Shown: one piece after another, positions 27,540 to 37,284 of the stretch
Layout of the letters: each line of letters begins with the position of its first letter
Position numbering within the stretch: position 1 is the stretch's first letter
NCBI RefSeq assembly: GCF_007830035.1
Contig: NZ_VLKN01000004.1
Location: 310,001-374,000 of the forward strand
DNA length: 64,000 nucleotides
From: Luteimonas cucumeris
Lineage (GTDB): Bacteria; Pseudomonadota; Gammaproteobacteria; Xanthomonadales; Xanthomonadaceae
Direction: 5' to 3'
Notes under the pieces: generated by a model
Databases searched by the model: none
What the model was told of the DNA's origin: nothing
The model's input: only the letters and a program-made list of their open reading frames with translations
Position numbers and translations under genes: made by a program

Positions 27540-27558
27540 CTCGCAGCATGGCTGCGAG
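27540..27558 (+). terminator. Short hairpin after the GT-C-like gene
   Basis: CTCGCAG-CATGG-CTGCGAG forms a perfect 7-bp stem with a 5-base loop, 9 bases after the stop codon. No T tract follows. It lies between convergent genes, so it could serve as a weak terminator. Confidence 0.3.
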
Positions 27559-27609
27559 CTACGACGGCATCCCACGAGGCACCACCTGCCGAACCGCCGT
27601 AACCGGCTG

Positions 27610-28242
27610 TCAGTGGCTGGAGAAAGCTACGCCGGTCTTCTGTTGCAGTTCGCCCTTACCGACATCGGGTGCCAGTTCCACCAGCACCAGTCCGTCCGCG
27701 GTCACATCCATCACCGCCAGGTCGGTGATGATGCGGTTGACCACGCCCACGCCAGTCAACGGCAGCGTGCATTGCGGCAGGATCTTGTGCTCGCCGTTCT
27801 TGGCGGTGTGCTCCATCAGAACCACCACGCGCTTGACGCCGGCGACCAGGTCCATCGCGCCGCCCATGCCCTTGACCATCTTGCCCGGCACCATCCAGTT
27901 GGCGAGGTCGCCCTGATCGGTGACCTGCATCGCGCCGAGGATCGCCAGGTCGATGTGGCCACCGCGGATCATCGCGAACGAGTCGTGGCTGCCGAAATAG
28001 CTGGCCCCCTTGCGCGCGGTCACGGTCTGCTTGCCGGCGTTGATCAGGTCGGCATCGACCTCGTCCTCGGTCGGGAACGGGCCGATGCCGAGCAGGCCGT
28101 TCTCCGACTGCAGCCAGACATCGATGCCGTCGGGAATGTAGTTGGCCACCAGCGTCGGCAGACCGATGCCGAGATTGACGTAGGCGCCATCGGTGAGTTC
28201 CTGCGCGGCGCGCTGCGCCATTTGCTCGCGGGTCCAGGGCAT
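27610..28242 (-). CDS. scoB: 3-oxoacid CoA-transferase subunit B
   Basis: A 210-residue subunit of succinyl-CoA:3-ketoacid CoA transferase, which moves CoA from succinyl-CoA to acetoacetate or related 3-oxoacids. The family [12 protein letters not shown] block is complete, with the catalytic Glu at about residue 47 that forms the CoA thioester. The [14 protein letters not shown] segment is also typical. The gene follows scoA by 27 bases on the same strand, and the subunits form the active enzyme together. Confidence 0.95.
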   Translation of the reverse strand: MPWTREQMAQRAAQELTDGAYVNLGIGLPTLVANYIPDGIDVWLQSENGLLGIGPFPTEDEVDADLINAGKQTVTARKGASYFGSHDSFAMIRGGHIDLAILGAMQVTDQGDLANWMVPGKMVKGMGGAMDLVAGVKRVVVLMEHTAKNGEHKILPQCTLPLTGVGVVNRIITDLAVMDVTADGLVLVELAPDVGKGELQQKTGVAFSSH

Positions 28243-28269
28243 TTTCTTTCCTCGGGAATTCAGCGGGAA

Positions 28270-29001
28270 TCAGGCGGCGCGCACGGTGCGCTGTTCGATG
28301 CGTTTCTCGGGATCTGGATTGTGGACGATGCGGTCCACGTAGATGCCGGGAAGATGCACATGGCCGGGATCGATCGCGCCGGTATCGACGATTTCCTCCA
28401 CCTCGGCGATGCAGACCTTGCCCGCCATGGCCACCGCCGGATTGAAGTTGCGCGCCGTCTTGCGGAACACCAGGTTGCCTGAGGTGTCGGCCTTCCAGGC
28501 CTTGACCAGTGATACGTCGGCCTTGAGCGCGGTCTCCATCACGTAATGATGGCCATCGAACTCGCGCGTTTCCTTGCCCTCGGCCACGATCGTGCCGTAA
28601 CCGGTGCGGGTGAAGAACGCGGGAATGCCCGCGCCGCCGGCGCGCAGGCGCTCGGCCAACGTGCCCTGCGGATTGAATTCGAGTTGCAGTTCGCCCGACA
28701 GGAACTGGCGTTCGAACTCCTTGTTCTCGCCGACGTAGGACGAGATCATCTTGCTGATCTGCCGTGTCTCCAGCAGCAGGCCCAGGCCGAAACCATCGAC
28801 GCCGGCGTTGTTGGAAATCACCGTGAGCCCTTTCGCGCCGCTGTCGCGCAACGCCTCGATCAGCGCCTCGGGAATGCCGCACAGCCCGAACCCACCGACG
28901 GCGAGCGTCTGGCCATCGGCGATCAGGCCTTGCAGTGCCTGGCGAGCGCTGGGATGCACTTTGTTCTGGGCGTTGCGCGATGCGGCAGTGGCCTCGGTCA
29001 T
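28270..29001 (-). CDS. scoA: 3-oxoacid CoA-transferase subunit A
   Basis: A 243-residue alpha subunit with the CoA-transferase signature DGQTLAVGGFGLCGIPEALI near residue 30 and the GAGIPAFFTRTGYGT glycine-rich loop. It pairs with ScoB for acetoacetate activation. Electron-transfer flavoproteins in the same neighbourhood suggest shared roles in fatty-acid and ketoacid catabolism. ATG 29001 opens with a short polar leader of about 13 residues. Confidence 0.95.
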   Translation of the reverse strand: MTEATAASRNAQNKVHPSARQALQGLIADGQTLAVGGFGLCGIPEALIEALRDSGAKGLTVISNNAGVDGFGLGLLLETRQISKMISSYVGENKEFERQFLSGELQLEFNPQGTLAERLRAGGAGIPAFFTRTGYGTIVAEGKETREFDGHHYVMETALKADVSLVKAWKADTSGNLVFRKTARNFNPAVAMAGKVCIAEVEEIVDTGAIDPGHVHLPGIYVDRIVHNPDPEKRIEQRTVRAA

Positions 29002-29109
29002 GGTGCAGCTCCGGTACGGAATGCGGGCATTTTAGCGCGTGGATGCATGCCCGCGCCTTGCTCGCGGCGTAGGTTCGATCCGGATTGCGGTAGACGCTAG
29101 ACTTCGGCC

Positions 29110-30042
29110 ATGAATTCCATCGCACTGACCACGGCCATCGCCGCCACCGGCCTCGATTACGACATGCCCGCCCTGCGCGATGCCTGCGCCCGGATCGGCC
29201 TGCACGCGGAAGTGCTGGCCTGGGACGACCTCAGCGTGAGCTGGCAGCGCTTCGATGCCGTGCTGCTGCGCTCGCCCTGGGACTACACCGAGCGCCTTTC
29301 CGAATTCCTGCATTGGTGCGAGCGCGTGGATGCGGTGACGACGCTGCTCAACCCGTTGCCCGTGCTGCGCTGGAATACCGATAAGCACTATCTTGCCGAG
29401 CTTGCTGCAGCCGGCATCCCGACCGTGCCCAGTAGTTTCGTCGAGCCGGAAAGCGAACCGCTGCCGTCGCTGCAGGATTTCCTCGCCGGCCACCCTTCCG
29501 CCGCGGAATTCGTGGTCAAGCCTGCGGTTGGCGCCGGCTCGCGCGACACACAACGCTATGCGCGTGCGCAGGAATTTGCCGCGGCCAACCACATCGGGCG
29601 CCTGCTCGATGTCGGCCGCAGCGTACTGCTGCAACCCTATCTGCCTTCCGTGGACCAGGACGGAGAAACCGCACTGATGTTCTTCGACGGCGTCTTCAGC
29701 CATGCCATCCGCAAGGGCCCGTTGCTGCAACCCGACCAAGGCGCAACCGAAGCCCTGTTCGCCGCGGAAGAGATCATCCCGCGCACGCCTGGCGACGATG
29801 AAATGGCCTTGGCACACGATGTCCTTGCCACGCTGTCCAGGCTGCAGCGTCTCGACGCGCCGTTGTCCTACGCCCGCGTCGACCTGATCCGCGACACCGA
29901 CGGCGCGCCGCGTCTGCTCGAACTGGAATTGTGCGAGCCGTCGCTGTTCTTCGAGCAGGCGCCGGGCAGCGCCGACAAGTTCACGGCGCTGCTGGCGCAA
30001 CGCCTGGTCACGTCGCCACCCAGGCGCGCTTTCGCGTTGTAG
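29110..30042 (+). CDS. ATP-grasp domain protein
   Basis: A 310-residue protein of the ATP-grasp superfamily (RimK/glutathione synthase-like). An N-terminal pre-ATP-grasp fold (IALTTAIAATGLDYDMPALRDACARIG, then VLLRSPWDYTERLSEFLHWC) precedes the ATP-binding part with FVVKPAVGAGSRDTQRY (catalytic Lys and Gly-rich loop) and a terminal metal-binding strand PRLLELELCEPSLFF. Such enzymes join a carboxylate to an amine through acyl-phosphate. The substrate is not evident, and close homologs are unnamed in Xanthomonadaceae. It is monocistronic, divergent from scoA and convergent with xanB. Confidence 0.8.
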   Translation: MNSIALTTAIAATGLDYDMPALRDACARIGLHAEVLAWDDLSVSWQRFDAVLLRSPWDYTERLSEFLHWCERVDAVTTLLNPLPVLRWNTDKHYLAELAAAGIPTVPSSFVEPESEPLPSLQDFLAGHPSAAEFVVKPAVGAGSRDTQRYARAQEFAAANHIGRLLDVGRSVLLQPYLPSVDQDGETALMFFDGVFSHAIRKGPLLQPDQGATEALFAAEEIIPRTPGDDEMALAHDVLATLSRLQRLDAPLSYARVDLIRDTDGAPRLLELELCEPSLFFEQAPGSADKFTALLAQRLVTSPPRRAFAL

Positions 30043-30079
30043 AGCGCTTCTGCGCCCGGACGACAGACGAAATCGTGTC

Positions 30080-31492
30080 TCAGGAACGCCCGTACACATC
30101 CTCGAGCCGGACGATGTCGTCCTCGCCGAGATAGCTGCCGGATTGCACCTCGATCAGTTCGACCGGTTCGGTGCCGCGATTGCGTAGCCGATGCACGCTG
30201 CCGAGCGGGATGTAGGTGCTCTGGTTCTCGTGCAGATCGAACACCCTGTCGTCGCAGGTCACTTCCGCGGTGCCGGACACCACGATCCAGTGCTCGGCGC
30301 GATGTGCGTGCTTCTGCAAGCTGAGCGCGGCGCCCGGCTTCACCACGATGCGCTTGACCTGAAAACGCTCGCCCATGTCGATCGAGTCGTAGCTGCCCCA
30401 GGGGCGATACACCTTGCGATGGAACAGGTGCTCCTGCCGGCCCGCGGCCTTGAGCTTGTCGACGATCGCCTTGACGTCCTGCACCCGGTCCTTGCGTGCC
30501 ACCAGCGTGGCGTCCGGCGTATCGACGATCACCAGGTCCTCGACCCCGATCGTGGCGATCATGCGTCGGTCCGATGCACGCACCAGGCTGCCGCGCGTGT
30601 CGACCGAAATCACGTCGCCCTCGTATCGGTTGCCGTCCTCGTCGCGCTCGGCCACCGTCCACAGCGACGACCACGAGCCGATGTCGCTCCAGCCGCAACT
30701 GACCGGTACCACCGCGGCGCGATCGGTCTTCTCCATGACCGCGTAGTCGATCGAATCGCTGGGACTGGCCGCGAAGGATTCCTTGTCGACGCGGATGAAA
30801 TCCAGGTCCGACTCCGCCGCAGCATACGCGTCGCTGGTGGCAGCCAGCATCGCCGGTGCGTGCCGTAACAGTTCGTCCAGGTAGCGCTGTGCCCGGAACA
30901 GGAACATGCCCGAGTTCCAGGCATAGCTGCCCTCGGCGAGATAGCGCTCGGCCGTGGCCAGGTCGGGTTTTTCGACGAAGCGTTCGATCCGGTACCCGCC
31001 CTCGCCCAGGCCGTCGCCGCGCAGGATGTAGCCGTAGCCGGTTTCGGCGTAGTCCGGACGGATGCCGAACGCGACCAGCCAGTCCTGCTCGGCCAATACG
31101 GCGGCGCGCGCGACGGCATCTCGGAACGCGGCTTCATCCTCGATCAGGTGATCGGCCGGCAGGACCAACAGGGTGGCATTCGGATCGCTGGCGACCAGAT
31201 GCCAGGCCGCCAACGCGATCGCCGGTGCAGTGTTGCGGGCCATGGGTTCCAGCAGGATGCCGCCGTTGGCGCTGCCAACGCCCTGCAATTGCTCGCCGAC
31301 CATGAAGCGATGGTCCTCGCTGCACACGGTGACCGGCGGCCGTACATCCGGCAGCGCGCCGACACGGCGAACCGTTTCCTGGAACAGCGACAGATCGCCC
31401 ATCAACGACAGGAACTGCTTGGGCAGGTTCTGCCGGGACAACGGCCACAGGCGCGAACCGCTGCCGCCACTGAGGATTACGGGATGGAGCAT
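30080..31492 (-). CDS. xanB: Mannose-1-phosphate guanylyltransferase/mannose-6-phosphate isomerase
   Basis: A 470-residue bifunctional enzyme (type II PMI-GMP) that supplies GDP-mannose from fructose 6-phosphate via mannose 6-phosphate, together with a phosphomannomutase that is not in this window. The pyrophosphorylase signature ILSGGSGSRLWPLSRQNLPKQ opens the protein. The isomerase half is the C-terminal cupin (about 353-465: PWGSYDSIDMG, QKHAHRAEHWIVVSG, NQSTYIPLGSVHRL) with the metal-binding His and Glu. In Xanthomonas this enzyme feeds xanthan and LPS synthesis. It lies beside the etfBA end of the polysaccharide locus here. Confidence 0.95.
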   Translation of the reverse strand: MLHPVILSGGSGSRLWPLSRQNLPKQFLSLMGDLSLFQETVRRVGALPDVRPPVTVCSEDHRFMVGEQLQGVGSANGGILLEPMARNTAPAIALAAWHLVASDPNATLLVLPADHLIEDEAAFRDAVARAAVLAEQDWLVAFGIRPDYAETGYGYILRGDGLGEGGYRIERFVEKPDLATAERYLAEGSYAWNSGMFLFRAQRYLDELLRHAPAMLAATSDAYAAAESDLDFIRVDKESFAASPSDSIDYAVMEKTDRAAVVPVSCGWSDIGSWSSLWTVAERDEDGNRYEGDVISVDTRGSLVRASDRRMIATIGVEDLVIVDTPDATLVARKDRVQDVKAIVDKLKAAGRQEHLFHRKVYRPWGSYDSIDMGERFQVKRIVVKPGAALSLQKHAHRAEHWIVVSGTAEVTCDDRVFDLHENQSTYIPLGSVHRLRNRGTEPVELIEVQSGSYLGEDDIVRLEDVYGRS

Positions 31493-31665
31493 GCATCACA
31501 TCCATGGCGCGGGTGGCCAGAATACCAGCCCCCTGCACCGTCCCTGACCGACAGCTACCACCACCGCTCAGGTAACGCTGCCTAGCTCAAACAAGTAAAA
31601 TGCGGGTTTCCGTACCTCGGCGACCGGCTTCAGGCCGCGCCAGCCCAACAGGAATCCCTCGCACG

Positions 31666-32412
31666 ATGAAGATCCTCGTCGGCTACAAACGCGTGGTGGA
31701 CTTCAATGTCCGCATCCAGGTCAAGCCGGACGGCTCCGGCGTGGTCACCGACGGCGTCAAGCTGTCGGCCAACCCGTTCGACGAGATCGCGCTGGAAGAA
31801 GCCTTGCGCCTGCGCGACAAGGGCATCGCCACGGAAGTGGTGGTCGCCACCATCGCCCCGGCCGATGCCCAGGCGCACCTGCGCAACGGCCTGGCGATGG
31901 GCGCCAACCGCGCCATCCACGTGGTGTCCGACCAGCCTATCCAGCCGCTGACCGCCGCCCGCACGCTGCTCAAATTGATCGAGAAGGAACAGCCGGACCT
32001 GGTCATCCTGGGCAAGCAGGCCATCGACGACGACGCCAACCAGACCGGCCAGATGCTGGCCACGCTGTGGGGCCGCCCGCAGGCGACCTTCGCTTCCAAG
32101 CTCGACATTGCCGACGGCAAGGCCACGGTAACGCGCGAAGTCGACGCCGGCCTGGAAACGCTGGAAGTCGACCTGCCCGCCGTCGTCACCACCGACCTGC
32201 GCCTGAACGAGCCGCGCTTCATCAAGCTGCCGGACATCATGAAGGCCAAGAGCAAGCCGCTGGAGACGCTCGCATTCGCCGACCTGGGCGTGGACACCGG
32301 CGACACCCTCAAGACCACCCACTACGCCGCGCCGGGCAAGCGCAGCAAGGGCGTGATGGTCAAGGACGCCGCCGAACTAGTCGCCGCACTCAAGCAGAAG
32401 GGGCTCCTGTGA
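31666..32412 (+). CDS. etfB: Electron transfer flavoprotein subunit beta
   Basis: A 248-residue ETF small subunit. The N-terminal MKILVGYKRVVDFNVRIQV and the AMP-binding block PDLVILGKQAIDDDANQTGQM are typical, followed by DLPAVVTTDLRLNEPRFIKLPDIMKAKSKPLE. With EtfA it carries electrons from acyl-CoA and other dehydrogenases to ETF-QO. ATG 31666 is chosen; an upstream in-frame start at 31600 would add a non-conserved leader. Its stop overlaps the etfA start (TGATG). Confidence 0.96.
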   Translation: MKILVGYKRVVDFNVRIQVKPDGSGVVTDGVKLSANPFDEIALEEALRLRDKGIATEVVVATIAPADAQAHLRNGLAMGANRAIHVVSDQPIQPLTAARTLLKLIEKEQPDLVILGKQAIDDDANQTGQMLATLWGRPQATFASKLDIADGKATVTREVDAGLETLEVDLPAVVTTDLRLNEPRFIKLPDIMKAKSKPLETLAFADLGVDTGDTLKTTHYAAPGKRSKGVMVKDAAELVAALKQKGLL

Positions 32413-33353
32413 TGAGCAAGGTTCTGATCATCGCCGAACACCTGGATGGCAAGCTCAACGCTGCCATCGCCAAGTGCGTCTCCGCCGCGCAGGCGCTGAA
32501 GCCCGAATCCATCGACATCCTCGTGCTGTCTGCCGATCCGGCTGACGTTGCGAGCGAAGCCGCGCAGATCGCCGGCGTGGACAAGGTGCTTACCGTGGCC
32601 AATGCGGCCAACACGCACGCCATCGCACAGGTGCTGGCCCCGCAGGTGGCCAAGGTCGCAGCCGGCTACAGCCACGTGTTCGGCCCGAGCACCACCTTCG
32701 GCAAAGACCTGATGCCGTGCGTCGCCGCCCTGCTCGGCGTAGCGCAGGTGTCCGACGTGATGGCGATCGAAGGCAGCCACACCTTCAAGCGACCGATCTA
32801 TGCGGGCAACGCCATCATCACCGTCGAAGCGCCCTCGGATCACACAGTGGTAGCCACCGTTCGCACGGCGTCGTGGCCGGAAGCGGCGAAGGGCGGCAGT
32901 GCTGCCGTCGAAGCAGTTTCCGTGGACGCCACGCTGCCGACACACACGCGCTACGTGGGCCTCGCCGCCGGCAAGTCCGACCGTCCCGACCTGCAGAGCG
33001 CCAAACGCGTCGTCTCCGGCGGTCGCGGTATCGGCTCCGCCGAGAACTTCAAGATCGTCTACGACCTCGCCGACAAACTCGGCGCCGCTGTCGGCGCCTC
33101 GCGCGCGGCGGTCGACGCCGGCTACGTGCCCAACGAACTGCAGGTCGGCCAGACCGGCAAGATCATCGCCCCGGAGCTGTACATCGCCGTCGGCATCAGC
33201 GGCGCGATCCAGCATCTGACCGGCATCAAGGATGCCGGCACGATCGTCGCGATCAACAAGGATGCGGATGCACCGATTTTCGAGATTGCGGATATCGGGC
33301 TGGTGGGGGATTTGTTCAAGCTCCTGCCCGAGCTTGAAGCGGCGCTGGGCTGA
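32412..33353 (+). CDS. etfA: Electron transfer flavoprotein subunit alpha
   Basis: A 313-residue ETF large subunit with the C-terminal FAD-binding domain: [56 protein letters not shown], then [20 protein letters not shown]. It is translationally coupled to etfB by a one-base overlap. It marks the left border of the variable polysaccharide locus, the same boundary gene as in Xanthomonas LPS loci. The next gene starts only 22 bases downstream, so locus transcription may read through from the etfBA promoter. Confidence 0.96.
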   Translation: MSKVLIIAEHLDGKLNAAIAKCVSAAQALKPESIDILVLSADPADVASEAAQIAGVDKVLTVANAANTHAIAQVLAPQVAKVAAGYSHVFGPSTTFGKDLMPCVAALLGVAQVSDVMAIEGSHTFKRPIYAGNAIITVEAPSDHTVVATVRTASWPEAAKGGSAAVEAVSVDATLPTHTRYVGLAAGKSDRPDLQSAKRVVSGGRGIGSAENFKIVYDLADKLGAAVGASRAAVDAGYVPNELQVGQTGKIIAPELYIAVGISGAIQHLTGIKDAGTIVAINKDADAPIFEIADIGLVGDLFKLLPELEAALG

Positions 33354-33375
33354 TCGTGCCCTTGGCTTGCCACCG

Positions 33376-34494
33376 ATGAAGAAGGTGATGGTGGTCTTCG
33401 GCACGCGTCCCGAGGCCATCAAGATGGCCCCAGTCATTCGCGCCCTGAAGGATAGGCCCGGCATCGAGACATGCGTGGCCGTGACCGCGCAGCATAGAGA
33501 AATGCTGGACCAGGTACTGGAACTGTTCGGGATAACACCGGACGTGGACCTAGATGTGATGCGGCCGGGCCAGGGTCTCGACTCGCTGCTCGCCTCGGTA
33601 GTGACGGGCATCGGGCGCGCGATCGCCACCCTGGCTCCTGACTTGATAATGGTGCACGGCGATACTACCACCACGCTGGCCGCCGCCTTGGCGGCCTTCC
33701 ATGCAAGAGTTCCGATCGGACATGTCGAGGCCGGCCTGCGAACCGGAAACATGCAAGCCCCCTGGCCCGAAGAGGCGAACAGACGCCTGGTCGCTCCTTT
33801 GGCGAACCTGCATTTCGCAGCAACGCAGCAAGCCAAAGACAATCTCCTGCGCGAGGGGATCAGTCCCGATGCCGTGGCGGTAACCGGCAACACCATAATC
33901 GACGCGCTGCTGTGGGCGACAGGCAAGCTGAAAACAGACGCTGCGGCAAGGAATGGCTGCGCTGCCCGCTTTCCCTTCCTCGACCCGACGAAACGGCTGC
34001 TGTTGGTCACCGGGCATCGCCGGGAGAATTTCGGCAGCGGCTTCGAAGGAATCTGCCAGGCACTGCAGGAGATCGCTGGTCGCGGTGACCTCCAGATCGT
34101 CTACCCAGTGCACATGAATCCGCACGTGAGGGAACCCGTGGAGCGCATTCTCGGCCGCACACCGGGCGTCTATCTGATCGAGCCGCAGGAATATCTCCCC
34201 TTTGCATGGCTGATGCAACAATCCCACCTCATTCTCACCGACTCGGGCGGCATACAGGAGGAAGCGCCTGCCCTGGGCAAACCGGTGCTGGTCATGCGTG
34301 AGGTCACCGAACGCCCCGAAGCGATACGGGCCGGCGCCGCGCGGCTGGTGGGCACCGACGCGGACGGGATCGTGGCCTCGATAGCCCAACTGCTGGAGGA
34401 CGAATCGATCTATCGGCAAATGTCCACCGCGCTGAATCCGTATGGCGACGGACGCGCAGCCGAACGGATTGCCCGAATCGCGGAGCTCCACTGA
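33376..34494 (+). CDS. wecB: UDP-N-acetylglucosamine 2-epimerase (non-hydrolysing), copy 1
   Basis: A 372-residue GT-B-fold epimerase that interconverts UDP-GlcNAc and UDP-ManNAc. Family landmarks are present: [14 protein letters not shown] at the N-terminus, Asp96 ([10 protein letters not shown]), Glu118 (GHVEAGLR), the PEEANR acidic pair near 132, the TGHRREN His block near 213, and the [10 protein letters not shown] loop. The length is normal for WecB. It is the first gene of the variable region, 22 bases after etfA. A second, divergent epimerase is at 42572-43723. UDP-ManNAc could feed a dehydrogenase or be used directly. Confidence 0.92.
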   Translation: MKKVMVVFGTRPEAIKMAPVIRALKDRPGIETCVAVTAQHREMLDQVLELFGITPDVDLDVMRPGQGLDSLLASVVTGIGRAIATLAPDLIMVHGDTTTTLAAALAAFHARVPIGHVEAGLRTGNMQAPWPEEANRRLVAPLANLHFAATQQAKDNLLREGISPDAVAVTGNTIIDALLWATGKLKTDAAARNGCAARFPFLDPTKRLLLVTGHRRENFGSGFEGICQALQEIAGRGDLQIVYPVHMNPHVREPVERILGRTPGVYLIEPQEYLPFAWLMQQSHLILTDSGGIQEEAPALGKPVLVMREVTERPEAIRAGAARLVGTDADGIVASIAQLLEDESIYRQMSTALNPYGDGRAAERIARIAELH

Positions 34495-34841
34495 ACCATC
34501 CGCGCCGGTCGACGCGGCACCTGAAATCTTTTCTCTCAAGGCCGAGCAGCATCGACGAAGCCGGGATGGCACCCGCAACCTGCGATCTCGGTTTCACCTG
34601 AATGTCCGGCAGTCCGCCCTTAGCCGTCATCTCTTTCCGGCGTTCCTCGAATGGGAGAGCGTAGAAGTAGATGCTTCCAACGCGGTGCCCAGTGAAACGA
34701 TTCATAACCGAGGAATTGAGTGATGACAATGCGTTGTCCGTGCCTACCGCAGCCTCGAGCTGCCGCTCGAGCAGACAGACGAAGGCTTGGCGTCGGGCGC
34801 TTCTGGTATTCTTGCCAGACTTCGCTGCTGAAGTACAGTTG
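34495..34841. other. 347-base stretch without a recognised gene
   Basis: No conserved gene is seen. The plus-strand frame of the following epimerase is open from ATG 34671, but the 57 added residues (Ser/Arg-rich) do not match SDR starts. On the minus strand a frame through 34500-34720 gives a fairly normal-looking peptide (for example GLPDIQVKPRSQVAGAIPASSML), which might be the remnant of a displaced gene. It cannot be named. The composition is AT-richer than that of core genes. Confidence 0.4.
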
Positions 34842-35678
34842 ATGCGTACGACTATCCTGATCACTGGCGCCAATGGCTTCCTTGCCGGCGCGGTAGCGAA
34901 CGCAATCCCGCGCGATTGGCGCCTTGTTGGTTTGGTGCGCGAAAGCAGCATCCCTTCCGTAGCGAACCGCAGGTACGATGGGTACTTCGAATCTGTCGAT
35001 GCCCTGTTCGATGCGGAGTCGCAAGTCGCCGTCGTGCTGCACCTGGCAGCCAGGATACCGCGATCCATGAATCACCCGGATCCGCATCTGGCGCTGGTGA
35101 ATGTAAGCCTGCCGGCGCAGTTGCTCGCGCGATACCCATGGGCTCGGCACGTAATGGCCTCAAGCACATCTGTGTATGGCCGACCGACCATGCTGCCCAT
35201 TTCAATCGATACGCCAGCGGCGCCGTGCACGCCTTACGGCTGGTCAAAGCTCTCCGCAGAATGCCTGGTTCGCACTGCGAGTGACTATGCGATCCTGCGA
35301 CTGTCGTCGATCATCGGCTGCGGCATGCGGTCTGGCAGTTTCATCCCCACGATGGTCGCGGCGGCTCGCGACGGGCGCATGCGCCTGCTCGGCGATGGTT
35401 CGCGGACCCAGGACTACATCGACGTCCGCGACGCGGCAGCGATGTGTGTCCACGCCGCACTGGCCACGAAAGACAACTTCGTCGCGCTGGCGGTGTCAGG
35501 ACGTGCGCCGACCAATCTCCAGGTCGCGGAAGAATTGGCGCGGCTGACTGGCGCTGGCATCGAATTCAGCGGTGAAGATGCCAGCCCCTCTTTCGCCTAT
35601 ACCCTGGATAGGTCTCCGGCATTGCAATCCAGCCGGATTTCCTTACATGACACTCTAATCGAGATGCTCTCCCAGTGA
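34842..35678 (+). CDS. NAD-dependent epimerase/dehydratase (extended SDR)
   Basis: A 278-residue SDR-type sugar nucleotide enzyme. The dinucleotide motif TGANGFLAG starts at residue 8 (an Ala replaces the last common Gly-x-x-Gly spacing residue only mildly). The catalytic set is SSTSVYG (Ser about 108) and YGWSK (Tyr132, Lys136). It is short compared with 4,6-dehydratases (about 330-350) and resembles the shorter 4-epimerase/4-reductase group such as RmlD-like or WbpV-like proteins; the substrate is unknown. ATG 34842 places the Rossmann motif at the N-terminus. The stop overlaps the ATP-grasp start by 4 bases (GTGA). Confidence 0.8.
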   Translation: MRTTILITGANGFLAGAVANAIPRDWRLVGLVRESSIPSVANRRYDGYFESVDALFDAESQVAVVLHLAARIPRSMNHPDPHLALVNVSLPAQLLARYPWARHVMASSTSVYGRPTMLPISIDTPAAPCTPYGWSKLSAECLVRTASDYAILRLSSIIGCGMRSGSFIPTMVAAARDGRMRLLGDGSRTQDYIDVRDAAAMCVHAALATKDNFVALAVSGRAPTNLQVAEELARLTGAGIEFSGEDASPSFAYTLDRSPALQSSRISLHDTLIEMLSQ

Positions 35679-36640
35679 AGAAAATCCTTGTCACCGGAAT
35701 CGGCGGCGGTGTTGGCCAGGGAATCCTGCGCAACCTGCACCAAGAAGCGTTCGATGTGGCCATCATTGGGACCAATACCACTCCCGTCAGCGCTGGCAAC
35801 CACCTTTGCAACGTCGTCCATGTAGTTCCCTTTTCCTACGAACCCGCATACGCGCAGACGATTGAGGAGATTGTCGTACGTGAACAGGTGGACCTGATAA
35901 TTCCGAGCACCGACTACGAAACCTATTATCTGAAGGTTGCCGGGGATAGGATCCCCGCAATGATAGCCGCTTCGCCCGCTGAAACCACGGCAATGTGCCT
36001 GGACAAGTACATCACCGCCCAGCAGCTGCACGCTCACGGTCTGCCATTCGCCCGCTCCTTTCTCCCTTCGGCCTATGCGGGCGAGTTTCACCGCACGGTG
36101 GTCAAACCGCGCGAGGGGCGGGGATCCCGCAATATTCACGTGGATCCCGTCGATCCCGGCGCGTTCGGAGACGACTATGTCGTGCAGGAGTACCTGGACG
36201 GCGATGAACTGACGACGTGTTTTTACGTCCGGCGCGACGGTACGTTCCACGGCATGATCACTTTCGTGCGCGAACTCGATCAAGGCAACACTGCGCGTTG
36301 CGAGGTGGTGGATTGCCATGACCGCGAGCTTGGCGAGATTATTCAGACCCTGATATCGAAGTTCCCCTTCCGCGGCTCCTGCAATTTGCAGACGCGTGTC
36401 ACGGCGCAAGGTGTTGTTCCGTTCGAGATAAATTGCCGCATTTCCGGGACCAACTCGATCCGTTCCCGATTCGGATTCCGTGACGTGGCTTATACCGTGC
36501 AAGAATATTTGTTTGACCAGAAACCGGACACACCGCGCAACGTGGGTGGCTGCGCCATCCGCATGATGGTGGATATCATTTACCCCGAAATCGGTTTGGA
36601 CCAGGTTTCAAACCGTTTCGACAAATTCTGGATCTCTTAG
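35675..36640 (+). CDS. ATP-grasp (CarB-like) ligase in the polysaccharide locus
   Basis: A 321-residue ATP-grasp protein starting at GTG 35675. The pre-ATP-grasp Rossmann part (KKILVTGIGGGVGQGILRNL; DLIIPSTDYETYYL) precedes the ATP-binding part with RTVVKPREGRGSRNIHV, VVQEYLDGDELTTCFYV and the metal-binding VPFEINCRISGTNSIRS. This is the CarB-like family found in surface-polysaccharide loci, proposed to form amide or carboxylate links, for instance between an amino acid and a sugar. It is coupled to the upstream SDR gene (4-base overlap) and to the downstream HAD gene (TAG/GTG one-base overlap). No direct evidence fixes its substrate. Confidence 0.82.
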   Translation: MKKILVTGIGGGVGQGILRNLHQEAFDVAIIGTNTTPVSAGNHLCNVVHVVPFSYEPAYAQTIEEIVVREQVDLIIPSTDYETYYLKVAGDRIPAMIAASPAETTAMCLDKYITAQQLHAHGLPFARSFLPSAYAGEFHRTVVKPREGRGSRNIHVDPVDPGAFGDDYVVQEYLDGDELTTCFYVRRDGTFHGMITFVRELDQGNTARCEVVDCHDRELGEIIQTLISKFPFRGSCNLQTRVTAQGVVPFEINCRISGTNSIRSRFGFRDVAYTVQEYLFDQKPDTPRNVGGCAIRMMVDIIYPEIGLDQVSNRFDKFWIS

Positions 36641-37284
36641 TGAGCTCTATCAAGGCGATATTCTTCGATGTCGCGCACACACTGCTGGAGAAGCCGACGG
36701 TAATGCCCGCGATGCATGCCGTGCTTGAAAAGCACGGGGTGACCGTACCCCTCCACGAGTTGCGTGCCAGACACGCCATCTTAATGGAAGCAGTCGAATT
36801 CCCGGATCGTACGGACCACGTGTTCTATCGCAGGTTCAACGCAGCAGTGGTACGCGCGCTGGGCGCGATGCCAACTTCCGAACTGCTGGATGATCTTTTC
36901 GCAGCGACCACCTATCAGCCTTGGACTCCCTACCCGGACGTAGCCGCTCTCGAGAGGATTGGTCTGCCGAGGGGAATCCTGTCCAACTGGGACGAAAGTC
37001 TTGAGGAGAAGATCAGTGGGGCCCTGCCTTTCGACTTCCAATGGATATTGGGATCGGCTGCGCAACGCTTCCGCAAGCCCGACCCCGCGTTCTTCCACCT
37101 GATCCTGGAGGCCACGGGGCTTCAGGCAAACGAGATCGCCTATGTGGGCGATTCCATGAAGCTGGACATCGAACCAGCAACCAGGCTCGGATTCCAGTCA
37201 ATCCTGATTGATCGCGAATCGTTGTTTCCCTATTCCCCATTGCCGCGAATCGGTTCGCTGGCAGAACTGGAGTCCATGCTGTGA
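36640..37284 (+). CDS. HAD-superfamily hydrolase
   Basis: A 214-residue HAD protein starting at GTG 36640, which overlaps the previous TAG by one base. Motif I is FFDVAHTLLE, with the nucleophile Asp10 but Ala at position +2, where phosphatases carry the general-acid Asp. Motif II is GILSNWDES, motif III is RKPDP and motif IV is VGDSMKLDIEPA. A cap domain lies between I and II. The missing +2 Asp argues for dehalogenase-like or non-phosphatase chemistry, or an altered mechanism. It lies inside a tightly coupled sugar cassette, so a role on a phosphorylated or aminoacylated sugar intermediate is an inference. Confidence 0.85.
   Translation: MSSIKAIFFDVAHTLLEKPTVMPAMHAVLEKHGVTVPLHELRARHAILMEAVEFPDRTDHVFYRRFNAAVVRALGAMPTSELLDDLFAATTYQPWTPYPDVAALERIGLPRGILSNWDESLEEKISGALPFDFQWILGSAAQRFRKPDPAFFHLILEATGLQANEIAYVGDSMKLDIEPATRLGFQSILIDRESLFPYSPLPRIGSLAELESML

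Noticed and set aside
33354-33375. RfaH ops (JUMPstart) element at the start of the polysaccharide locus
   Set aside because: The 22-base gap after etfA has no GGCGGTAGCG-type core, and none was seen at other starts in the locus.
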